From Akebia trifoliata (Eukaryota; Streptophyta; Magnoliopsida; Ranunculales; Lardizabalaceae), in NCBI GenBank assembly GCA_017979445.1, contig CM030713.1:29727915-29791914 (forward strand): a stretch of 64,000 nucleotides of DNA. The letters run 5' to 3'. A model generated the notes under the pieces. That model had not been told where the DNA came from, searched no databases, and was given only the letters and a program-made list of their open reading frames with translations. Both the position numbers and the translations under genes were made by a program. Shown here piece after piece: positions 25,001-34,700 of the stretch (position 1 is the stretch's first letter; the number at the start of each line of letters is the position of its first letter).

Positions 25001-25720
25001 GAGAAAAGGCTTTTGACTGACAACTTTGAAACAAAACCTAAATGGAATTTGGAAAGACCCAAGGTGATCAGAACAAAGAAAGAAAATGGCACAACTCCTT
25101 TGCACGTGAACTCAAGACCATATCACATGTAATAGTGACAAAGCAGCACAACCTGCCAAGTACTTCACTGTAGCAATCTCAAGCTGAACAACAAAACTAT
25201 TGTTTTCTATGAGATCAAATGCACATTCAAGAAGCATATATATATATACCAAATTGGCAATATTCAGCGCATTTTGTACAACAAACTTAATAACAAGTCC
25301 ACAAAGTCTGTGGAAGGTGCCACCTTGGCGAGGTGGTAAAGTCTATTAAGTCTTTGTATAGTAATACCTCAGACTTGAGATCAAACATCCGCCTTCATAC
25401 CCAAAATTATGGGGAAAAAAAGGTCTCCAAAGTCTGTAGCACAAAGCTTCATAAAAACAGCCTATTAAGATCAAACCCCATTTGAATAAAAACACTTCAC
25501 TTGCTTTAAAATTTTTCAAGAGTACCGCAAATTTAAAATTTACATAAATGACTGGATCCATATCTATAGCTGCATCAACAACAGATTCCTTACAAAAATA
25601 AATGCAACTGTTAACTAACTACAAAGACCAACATGTAGAAACAATGGGAGTCACACTTTTGACGAAACTTACTTCGTGAATGGAATCCAAGCAAGATTTG
25701 GTGACATCGACCAAAGCCAT
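19089..25720 (-). CDS. Sec1/Munc18-family protein, MIP3-like (MAG2-complex subunit)
   Basis: Seven coding exons on the minus strand: 25720-25673, 24115-23972, 23767-23618, 22446-21925, 21809-20280, 19462-19394 and 19217-19089. All are phase 0 with GT/AG borders, giving 863 residues. The start MALVDVTKSCLDSI and the next exon ISEHIEDAMLYLDAGCTEAF match plant MIP3. The SM signature LIDRTLDLVTP (about residues 329-339) and the C-terminal SVILVFVVGGING then IELIFGGTTLLTP mark a Sec1 fold. Family knowledge: MIP3 binds MAG2/MIP1/MIP2 in the ER tethering complex that takes up Golgi-derived vesicles; the animal relative is SCFD2. An acidic DDFDDDEWGSWGNEDTD insert lies before the last third. Its introns hold several transposons. 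The gene also has a 5'UTR exon near 29.8 kb. Confidence 0.92.
19704..20228. mobile_element. hAT-like non-autonomous element in a MIP3 intron
   Basis: Ends TAGGACTTCAAATGGGTTGG and, in reverse, TAGGGCATAAAATGGGTTGG form terminal inverted repeats. GCTATT is present immediately outside both ends (19698-19703 and 20229-20234), a partial target duplication. It is ~525 bp with no coding, and its interior is rich in GGATCC/CGGATC-type repeats. It fills most of the intron between the last two MIP3 introns' large exon and the 69-bp exon, ending about 50 bases from the splice donor. Confidence 0.65.
24344..24705. mobile_element. Long-TIR MITE in a MIP3 intron
   Basis: About 110-bp inverted arms: left GTTCAACACCCTACACTTTA then ACCAAACGTGTTTTGTCCTA; right, reversed, GTTCAACACCCTATGCTTTA then ACCAAACGTGTTTTGTCCTA. 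Both continue into GGGTTAGAAGTTTTGGAAT and GGCTGATTTTTGG. It is flanked on both sides by TA dinucleotide runs, so the target was probably a TA microsatellite. A relative lies in HCF106 intron 4 (51250-51571). Confidence 0.8.
24750..25000 (-). pseudogene. LINE 3'-end relic (minus strand)
   Basis: The minus strand translates to DIWKERNSRIFEGNEHS, then a stop, then EVI. This is the WxERNxRIFE motif typical of the C-terminal end of plant LINE polyproteins. Only the 3' portion remains. It lies in the intron between MIP3 coding exons one and two, in the same orientation as the gene. Confidence 0.55.
25310..25410 (+). mobile_element. tRNA-like SINE head
   Basis: CACCTTGGCGAGGTGGTAAAGTC resembles an A-box region, and CAGACTTGAGATCAAACATCC a degenerate B box. 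It sits in MIP3 intron one and is degraded. Boundaries are not clear. Confidence 0.35.
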
Positions 25721-26101
25721 GCTTCACCTGCCACCCTGCAGTCTGTGAATTTGAATATCTCTTTAAAGTATACAAGCAGAATCAATAATTATACATATCT
25801 TAACGATCGACAGGGAAAGAGTGGCAAAAAGAAAGTCCAAAGTATTGGCATCTTGTCATTTGATTATCGGAATAGCAATAATAAGACCAAAAAAGGGAAA
25901 TAATTCTCTCTAACTAATCCATGCAATTCCTGGTTCAGTTTAAGTTAAAATAGCTGAAAGGAAGCTCAAAAATATTTATCAAAAAAGAAGAGAGCTGTTA
26001 TTGGCACACACCCAACTGTTACTTGTTACACCCCAATTAAAATTAAAGAATAAATAAATCAATGGTTGAGAATAAGTAGAAGTTGAGAATATACATTTGC
26101 T

Positions 26102-26115
26102 AATTGTAAACAACT
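26102..26115 (+). repeat. Left 14-bp target-site duplication of the LINE
   Basis: AATTGTAAACAACT is found here and again at 28216-28229, directly after the poly-A. The first two A of the right copy overlap the tail, so the certain part is 12 bases. Confidence 0.85.
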
Positions 26116-28215
26116 TCTAGATGGAAGACAAATTCTAGATGGAGTATTGATGGCTAACGAGTGTGTTGACTCTAGGATTAAGAACAAGAAAGAAGGAATG
26201 TTAGGGAAGATTGATTTGAGAAAAGCTTATGATCACGTGAGTTGAGATTTCTTAGAGTATATGATGGGGAGGATGGGCTTTGGAGAGAGGTGGATCAGTT
26301 GGATAATGAAATGTATCACTACGGTGTCTTATTCGATTCTTGTCAATAGGAGTCCAGCAAGTTTTTTTAGGGGTTCGACAGGGCTAAGGCAAGGGAACCC
26401 CTTGTCCCCGTTTTTGTTCCTTATTATAGCTGAAGCCTTGGGTAGATTGTTTAAAAGAGCGGTTGACTTAAGAAAGCTTTCGGGGTTTAGGGTGAATGAC
26501 GGTCCATTGATATCTCATCAACAATTTGCGGACGATATACTAGTTTTTCTGGAGAATTCAAAGGATCAGGTGAAGGTGCTTCGTGTGTTGTTATGTTGCT
26601 TTGAGGCAATGTCAGGTTTACACATAAATTTGCAAAAAAGTAAGCTCTTCGAGGTAGGAGAGGTGAATGATATTCATTTGTTGGCCATAACGTTGGGCTG
26701 TGGGTATGATACCCTGCCCACGTCTTATCTTGGATTACCACTGGGAGCACTGTACAATAGTATAAAAATTTGGGATGGTGTGATTGAGAAACTGGAGAAA
26801 AGGTTGAGCACATGGAAGGCCAATTATTTGTCAAAAGGAGAGAAAGTTACATTAATCAAAAGCACTTTAATGAGTATTCCGATTTACTTTCTATCGTTAT
26901 TCACGCTTCCAAGGTCTGTCGAAATCAGAATGAAAAGGCTTATGAGGAATTTCTTATGGAATGATAGGAATGGTAGGAGGAGGTATCATTTGGTTAGCTG
27001 GAAAGTGATCTGTAAGCCCAAGGAGAAAGGGGGGCTAGGCATTAGGGGGCTTAGGTTAGCTAATAGAGCTCTTTTAGGAAAATGGTTGTGGAGATTTGGC
27101 GAGGAGAAGAGTAGTTTGTGGAGGAAGGTTATTAGGACCAAATATGGGGAGAAGAGATTAGACTGGTTTAGTGGCGAGTGTAAATATTCGTACAGGTGTA
27201 GTGTGTGGAGAGGGATTCTTAAAGTGAGCGAGGACTTCGAGAAAGGGATTAGGTTTAAGGCGGGTGTGGGAGATAAAATTAGATTTTTGGAGGATAGATG
27301 GTGTGGCACATCGCCCCTGACAACTCAATTTCCGTCCTTGTACACCTGTTCTTTAAAGAAGAACTGCTCTATCCAGCATTGTTTGATTCGCAACGAGTCC
27401 GGCAAGATTTGGGATTCAGGAGAAACTTTAATAATTGGGAACTAACTGAAGTAACATCTTTCCTTGATCTCCTGCATACATTTCATCTTAATGATAGTGA
27501 TCAGGATAAATGGGAGTGGATAAGGGTTAAGGATTTGAGATTCTCGGTTAGGTCTTTCTATGACTGGCTTTTTCCCAGTGCAGAGCGACCCATATCTGGT
27601 TCCATCATACGGTCTAGGTTGGTTCCATCTAAAATATCCTTTTTTGTTTGGTTAGCATCCCTTGGTAGGATTCTTACGTTGGATAATTTGATTGTGCGGG
27701 GTTGGATCACTCCCAACTATTGTCCGATTTGTTTGAAAGATGGAGAGTCTGTAGATCATTTGCTAATCCATTGTTCTTTTTCTTATAATATTTGGTCTAC
27801 TTTCTTTGGTCTCTTTAATATTAATTGGGTCCTTCCTTGTAATTTCTCCTCATTGTTAGTAGAATGGACTAGTAATGCTTTCCACACCAGAAAACGGATC
27901 CTGTGGGCTTTGCTCCCCTTAGCTATTGCTTGGGGGGTTTGGATTGAGCGTAATAATAGAGTGTTCAATAACAGGATTAACAGCTTTCATTTCTTGGAGA
28001 TCTTGGGTTTTTTATACCTGTGGTCGAGACAGAGTATAGAATTTGCAGGGGCTACTTTTGAGGACTTTGTTTTTAGATGGCACTCCTTATGTAATTATTA
28101 ATGTTGTAGTTTTCTTTTTCTTTTTTTGATACTTTTCGAGAGGCTCTCTCGGCCTCCTTGTATTTTATTTGCCTTTTTTCAATATATTATACTTCTCTAA
28201 AAAAAAAAAAAAAAA
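26116..28215 (+). mobile_element. 5'-truncated non-LTR retrotransposon (LINE)
   Basis: A ~2.1-kb insertion with a terminal poly-A (28200-28217) and a 14-bp target-site duplication (26102-26115 and 28216-28229), the marks of target-primed reverse transcription. The 5' end is truncated: there is no ORF1 or endonuclease, and the element begins within the RT domain. It is inserted antisense to MIP3 within an older MITE. It is an old, dead copy with several mutations. Confidence 0.93.
26131..28101 (+). pseudogene. LINE reverse transcriptase/zf-RVT pseudogene
   Basis: The frame opens RQILDGVLMANECVDSR, then GKIDLRKAYDHVS followed by an in-frame TGA where the family has Trp, then DFLEYMMGRMGFGERWISWI, GLRQGNPLSPFLF and the catalytic FADD box (QFADDILVF). 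The frame runs to about 27410, where a one-base shift moves the coding to the next frame, which continues FRRNFNNWEL and into the zf-RVT domain (SFFVWLASLGRI, WITPNYCPICLKDGESVDHL) and the C-terminal WIERNNRVF. A premature stop, a frameshift and loss of the endonuclease region mean that it is inactive. Confidence 0.92.
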
Positions 28216-28744
28216 AATTGTAAACAACTGCTGAAGTTGTTTGAATATGTTATAATGCATGTTGAGGTAATAACTTGAACCAAACTTTTGTAACGTTTGA
28301 ATGGCGTATTTTAATCTTATTGGGTGTGATAAATAATTTAAGAAATTGGGGTGTAATAAGTAAAAGTAGGGGTGCCAATAGGAAATTTAAACTATATATA
28401 CAATTAGTGAATCCAACTGTAGAAAATTGAGAACAGTGTGAATTCATAATCCAAGTAAAGTGGTATGTAAAATTTGTTCCTTATTAATGTGCAATGAACA
28501 AGTTGGAGCTGCACATCCTTCGATAAATTTGAGGGCATTTTTTTTTTTGGGAGCTTATGTGTAAGGAGAGATTGTAAGGTGTGGTTTTGGTTGTCTTGAT
28601 GGTTGATTGCTGCTTTGATTATCCTTTCATTTTTTGTATTAGGTATCTATAAGAAAAATAGTTGATTCTGAATTCTAATATTCAATAGTAATCTATAATT
28701 GTGAATTCAGGCAAAATTACTTTTTTTTTGACAATTATAAACTT

Positions 28745-29000
28745 TTATAGAAAAGGAGGACGAGATGACCTCCAAGAATAAAACAAATCAAGACTAACCA
28801 CTACCTTTACAAACGAAGACCAATCTAAAGAGATGATCATCGAGAAAAATACTTCTAAACAAGTAATATTAATAGAACACAAAACACAAAATCCTAATGA
28901 TGACCTCCTGCAAAGAATGGTCTTTCCTTTCAAAGATCCTACCATTTCTCTTTGTCCATAGGCCTCAATAAACCACAAAAGGGAATAAACTTTCATAAAA
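28745..29000 (-). pseudogene. LINE 3'-end relic (minus strand)
   Basis: The minus strand translates to KRNGRIFERKDHSLQEVI then IRILCFVFY and a stop, matching the WxKRNGRIFE..LQEV tail of plant LINE polyproteins. Same orientation as MIP3, within its 5'UTR intron. Only the 3' end is left. Confidence 0.55.
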
Positions 29001-29772
29001 TTCTCTCCCTGTCAAACACGGTCATGAACCTCTAGAACTACTCAGAGCCTCTTAAACCATACACACCCTCCCCCCCTAACCCTAATGGCTAAAGTTCTAT
29101 TGACCCCATCACCAACCTTCCTTATCACATTAATTACCAAAGTCATACAGCATTAAAACCACATTACACTTAAAAATTTAGTGTCTTATATGGACACTAA
29201 AAAATCCAACTCCAGAACTATCAAAATGTCATTTTTATCACTGTGCATCTGAATCAATCTCAATGATGGGATCCCAATCCAACAAAATTACAGAAAAATA
29301 ATATTTTTCTTTCTTGGCTCTTAGATTGTATATCAATGAATAAGAAATAGCTTAACAAAATGAAACCAAATCTTTACTCGAATCCACATTCATTAAGCTT
29401 AATGTCAGGTTGGATTACTGTTATTGTGTGAAAAATATCATTTTTCCCTCCACAGAGAGAATCCCAAAACAGGCCCTTATATTGGGGAAGCTATGGATCT
29501 TGTTCCAACTAATAATTTGTACAGAATTTGAATAGATGCATCAGAGTTTAAAGTTCTCGATCTTTCTTTCGAATTTTAATGTAATGCGATATAATATTTT
29601 CAAATGTGGAAACCCTAATCTGCAGTGAAGCTCCTCTATCCCAGCTCTGCAACTTTTTTGTTTTTCATGGAGATCAAGAATTGCAGAAAAGGAAACCCTA
29701 GATTTCGAAGATTGAAACAAGAAAACAGGATTAAAATTCAGACTAAACCTTAAAATTCAATAATCGACTTAC

Positions 29773-29900
29773 CGAAACACGAGATTTAAGCTCTAGACCG
29801 AAACGATTCTTTGTTGCTTTGTAGAGAGGAACAGAAAACGTCCAGATTTCACCGGGAACTGCAGTGTATGCTCTTTGAAGGAAAAGATTGGGAAATGATC
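29773..29900 (-). promoter_or_regulatory. MIP3 leader exon and core promoter region
   Basis: The untranslated first exon is inferred to end at the donor 29773|29772. Upstream on the sense strand lies CCCATTTCGCGGG, resembling an E2F-type site. No clear TATA box is seen. A palindromic MITE (30016-30110) begins about 115 bases further upstream. Exact transcription start unknown. Confidence 0.4.
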
Positions 29901-30015
29901 CAACCCGCGAAATGGGCGAACTTAGTTATTGGAAATAACTTCTATTAACACACCAACTAAATTTTAATTTAAATTAAATAAATTTCTAGGATGTAAATTT
30001 TCATTTATTTTTTTT

Positions 30016-30110
30016 AGAGAACTTCTATTGCCACACCAACTTTTCCGAATGCCACACCATGATGTGTGCTAATTCTTTGGTGAATGAGTTGGTGTGGCAA
30101 TGTAATCTCT
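30016..30110. mobile_element. Short palindromic MITE upstream of MIP3
   Basis: Left AGAACTTCTATTGCCACACC then AACTTTT; right reversed AGATTACATTGCCACACC then AACTCATT. It is related to the elements at 49045-49165 and 47137-47253. Confidence 0.6.
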
Positions 30111-31790
30111 TCTTTTTTTTTCTTTTTTCTTTTTTATTATGGCACCCTATTGTTTCTAGAGGTGTTAATGGCATCCCAACTTTTACTTATTTTTACATCC
30201 CAATTTTTTTTCCATTTTAAAAAGAGATATTTCTCACGTGTGCACAACTTACGACAAAATTTCAATTATGATACATTGTTCATTTTAACTCCCAAAATAT
30301 TTGTTTTTTTAGTGAATTCCTCATTTTTATAATCAACGAATTCACTGATAAATTACCAGCAAAATCGTTAATATGAAAAAATCCCTGGTATTTTTTCGGT
30401 GAATGTGTCACTTGTTTTGAGAATTAAAATGAACGGTGCATCGGATTTGACATTTCATCATATTCACCCAAAAAAATAAGTCTCCCTCTTTTTATTTAGA
30501 TTTATATTTGTTAGATTTAAGACCTTTTGTGAGCCCAATTTTAATTGTACTGTTAGACGTTTGTAATGTTCCAGAGCGAGGGAAATAGAATAATTTCATT
30601 TGTGGGTTGGGGGGGGGGGGGGGGGGGGGGGGTAGGTGGGGGCTTAAATCTAGGAAGAGAGATCGGATTTATTTTTTCTCTACAAAATGCTATCTTTTAA
30701 GTTTGTCTTTGAAGAGTGATAACGGAGGATTTATGAAATATTGGATTTTTGCATGACTTATTTTATTAAAAAATGATTTGTTCAAATTTAGAATTTCTTA
30801 TAGGTTTAAAAATTGTTTTCTAAAATTAAATTCATTTTCCCTCTTTCTCATGTGAGCTCAACTAGCCTTACTAAAGTCCTTGGGCTCATGTTGTGTCATC
30901 CAAAAACACGATCTAATGCTTTAGGATTGACGAAAATAAAATTCTATGAACATTGAAAAAAAAAATTCTGAAAAAAGTTAACTTTTATGTTGAATTCTAA
31001 TTTTAAATTTGGGAATTAGGTGGAAGTTTGATAGTCATCCATTTTCAAAACCTCAAGCTCGAGAGAAATTGTTTTCTGAATTATTTTTAGGTAAGTTTTT
31101 AGATGAAATTTATCCCTTTACTAAGGTTTAAAATCTTCCTACTTTAAGGAAAGTGTTTCACTTTTCTGTTCTCACCCTTTTTAAGGTTTCTTCTCTTAGG
31201 CTTTCGAAGAAATTTTCTCTCTCACGGACGAGTGGTGGCAAGCTATGGGGAAGGTTGGGATTTGATCTTTTCCATCATCAGCTCTCGAGAGAATTGCATT
31301 GGTTGGGCAGCGGCCGACAGCCCATCATACCACCAAAGATTAGCAAAAACAGCACGACACACACCTGGAAAAATTAGCAGTTTCTTCTTTTTATTCTTGT
31401 TACTATTACTACATATGTAACATATTAACAACCCACTGTCAAGTAAATGCTGCAGTAATTTTTCTAAAGCTAGAAACTCACAAAAAGAAAATTAATACAC
31501 TACTCTAGTTACTTATGGTTTTTTCCCCATTTATCTATCTATCTATCTATATATACATTCTTTCAGCCCCTTGTGGATTTTACCACAAGAGTCATTATCA
31601 TTCCATCCGATGATGGTAGATAGTAATCTGCAACATCGACACATTTGCTTCTCCATGTGCCGGGTGTCGCTTTGATTTTCATCTGATCTGGGTGATCCAT
31701 CTTGAATCTCTTGAAGCAATGCCAACAAATTCCTTGTATGGGTGGGCAGCCAAGAATGAGATAGCACACACCATATGGTATTTTACACCA
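30111..31790. other. Intergenic region between MIP3 and the Pro-rich gene
   Basis: AT-rich, with a G-tract of about 22 bases at 30609-30632 and runs of T. The portion below 31790 is expected to carry the 3'UTR of the Pro-rich gene. No gene was identified. Confidence 0.5.
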
Positions 31791-34700
31791 TCAGCTGACA
31801 CCTGGCTGCATCATAGGAAAGAAGGTCCAGTTATCATGGGGCCCAGCCTCCTTCGTAACAACCACCTTCTCATTGGCCCACCAGTCCGATCTATCAGAGG
31901 TCCCTCCATCTGTATTGTCGAATTTGAATTCTTTGACAGAACCAATAGTGGTGAGGGAAGGCTGTTGTCGATGATGTGGGACCTCATCGTCACCATCCCC
32001 AAAAGCTTTCCCAGACACGTTGCTGGAAGTTTCCCCTACACATGTGTTCTCTGCTTCACTAGAAAGCCCATCTCTTTCAGGTGTGACTGTTGCTAAAGTC
32101 GTCTTATCCAGTGGAGTCACTGATTTTGCTTCTAGGGATGCCATCATTGGTTCCTTTTCCACACAGCTTGGAGTCTCTTCAGCAGTTAACTCGAATGAAA
32201 CTCTGTGATCGATCACAATCTCATTGTTTTGGGACCCATTGTTGGAGTTAGCAAGTGATGCAACTTCCGAAATCTGATTCTCCACAAGAAAACTGTCCCG
32301 GGATGTGGGCCCAGCAGGATCGGGTGGTGTAAGAGAGCCAGAACCTTGATGAGGTACCCACTTACGAGTAGAAAGCCCGTCAAAGCTCCAAAGTTTTGGG
32401 GGCTCTCCAGTGCGAAATTCGAGAAAAGGGTGTCCACCCGAAGAGAACTCCCGATCAGGGAAAGGTGAAGAGGTGCCAGACTCCGAGATCACTGAACTAG
32501 GTGATATGAGGTGGCCGACCGGACTTCCTGGGTACAACTGATACGATTGGAACTCATAGTGAGATGGTGTGAATTTTTGACACGGTCCACTGGTTTTGCA
32601 GTTTCGATCAAGCGATGAGGTCAGTAACCGAGCGAATGGCACCTCTGGTGATGAAGGCGTCGTCAGATGCTCGGGTGGGGGTGTGAAGGGAGTGGATGGT
32701 TCAGTGGTGACGGTAGAGAATACCGGTGGTGAGACTAACTGGGTCTCGTGTGCATAAGGTCCAATGGCAAAAATGGAATTAGGACCAGGGGAATAAGTGT
32801 TAGCTGAGAGGGATAATAATCCCGTCGGTGATTGGGTAGAAGAATGGGGTTCGGATTGGAGGAATGAAGCAGGAGAGGATGGTGGTGCGACAAAGGGTAG
32901 AACAATGGTGGGTGGACGGATCGCGTTTTCAGGGGCAGGTGCTGCAGTGCCAACCATTGCCGATTCAGGGAGAAGGATGGCATGACCGATTCGCTTCCCG
33001 TTTCTTTGACTTCCAAAACACCAGTATCCACTCCAACAGCTTCCCCATCTTCTCCTCTGTAATGTACAACACATAACAGAGAGACTATAAATAGATTAGT
33101 TTATATGAGGAAGAACTATATTCAGTTTTTTGTGAAGCATACCCAAATTTAGTAAGTGATGAAGCAGTTTAACCTAATGCAATTCCACATATGAAAGCTT
33201 AAAAAAGGAAATTAGGTTTAGTTTTGGGATTTTCAAGGAGTTTTTGAACCAACAGAAAAAAATTTCGAGAACATATTTTCACAAAGGAAAAAAAATACGC
33301 CCAAAGAGACCTGAGTGTGCTCCCCAAGGTAGTGAGATTTAGTCTCCCCACCTGCAACTTTACCTGATACGCCTTGGTATCAACCAACTCCCAACTATTG
33401 AAAGTGACCACTTGCCACAGACCTAACTTCTCTCAGGTGTAGCACTCATGTGGCACTCAAGCTAAAACCCCCAATGTAGCCAAAGTTAGCCTTCCCCCAA
33501 GTTTTCCTAGGAGTTCTCCCCTAACTCCTAAGGCACTCATCCAAACTCAAGAAAACACTTAGAGAAGTCGTATTGCACAAGAGGATGATAACAAAATGAA
33601 TACGTCTATGCTTACAAAATTGGGGAGGTGATATAAATAGCTAGGATCAAGCCACATGGTGACAATCCAAAGCCGTGGAATCTTTCAGAAATCTCTAGGA
33701 AGCTCCACATTCTAGAACTCCATTATGACAAATCTAGAACTCTTATACAAAAACCATGGCACTACAATGAAAATCTCTAGACTTCCCCAAATGACCATAC
33801 CATGGAGCAAAACTCCAAAAGGATTTAGCACACTGAACAAATCCAAGCCCCAGAAAACACTATCCTGATAATTAAGATACACAATCACATGCAAATATCA
33901 ATCTACATGGTGTGTTGGAAAACTACATACAATTTCAGACATTAGAAAGGAAAAAAAGAGAAAAGTCAGCAATTCGAGTTGGATAACAACCTTTGAACAG
34001 ACGGAAACACTATTTCCTGAAATGGCGCCATCATTCCACCAATTATTATCCCCATTAACTGCACGGGTAACATAAGCTACACCCCGAGGCTTTTATGAAA
34101 AAAATTTCAACAAAAACATAGAAGCAGAGGACCACCATAAGGACAGACTGGCCAGAACCCCTATGGAGAACACTTCCAAGTACAGAAACCTATTCTACAA
34201 TAAAAAGAAGAATAGATTTTGTTGTTCCTCTATAATTGACTCAAGGGCTAAAGAATCCTTAGACAGAGGAAACCAGAATCGGGGACATGGTAACAATAGC
34301 AGCTGGAGAAACACTATTCTCATCAAAAGTCATCCAAGATAAAAAGCTCCATATGAAGCGAAATACCATTAATTCTCACCTTAGTCACGTAAACATCCAA
34401 GTTAAGCAAATACAGCTAACTAGCATGGCTTGGAATATTCTGATATCTAGCATAATTCATATTACCCGGTTCGTTTGTCTAACCTAAGATCAAGAAAGAT
34501 CTAGTAGAAACCCAGAAAATTCACTACATACATGATTCCATAACTCAATCGAATTATCACCCCCCCACCACCCCCACCCCCACCCCCACCCCCAACAAAT
34601 AAATAAATAAATAATTCAAGTGTTTCAGATTCTAGTATTCGCCAACGTCAAAATTTAGCTACCACTTATCCTCCCTTACTATCCATGAACAAAAATTCCC

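Larger units (their letters stand above)
25995..28383. mobile_element. MITE (TTGGCACACCCAACT family) split by a LINE
   Basis: Left end GTTATTGGCACACACCCAAC then CTTGTTACACCCCAATT; right end reversed CCTATTGGCACCCCTACTTT then ACTTATTACACCCCAATT. Without the LINE (26116-28215) and one target copy the element is about 275 bp. A related arm is at 36987-37110 (CTACTGGCACCCCAACTTTT, ATTACGCC.TAATTTTTTAAA). Confidence 0.7.
25673..29772 (-). other. MIP3 first coding exon and long 5'UTR intron
   Basis: The first coding exon starts after an acceptor TGCAG at 25740-25736, 15 bases before the ATG at 25720-25718. Some 4 kb upstream on the same strand, TTTCG|GTAAGT at about 29773 is a strong donor, preceded by a plausible untranslated leader up to about 29900. 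A ~4.0-kb intron in the 5'UTR is therefore inferred. It contains the nested MITE and LINE, plus a second LINE relic. cDNA would confirm this. Confidence 0.65.

Noticed and set aside
27298..28101. A separate functional gene downstream of the RT ORF
   Set aside because: It is the frameshifted continuation of the same LINE polyprotein, ending in the zf-RVT region before the poly-A.
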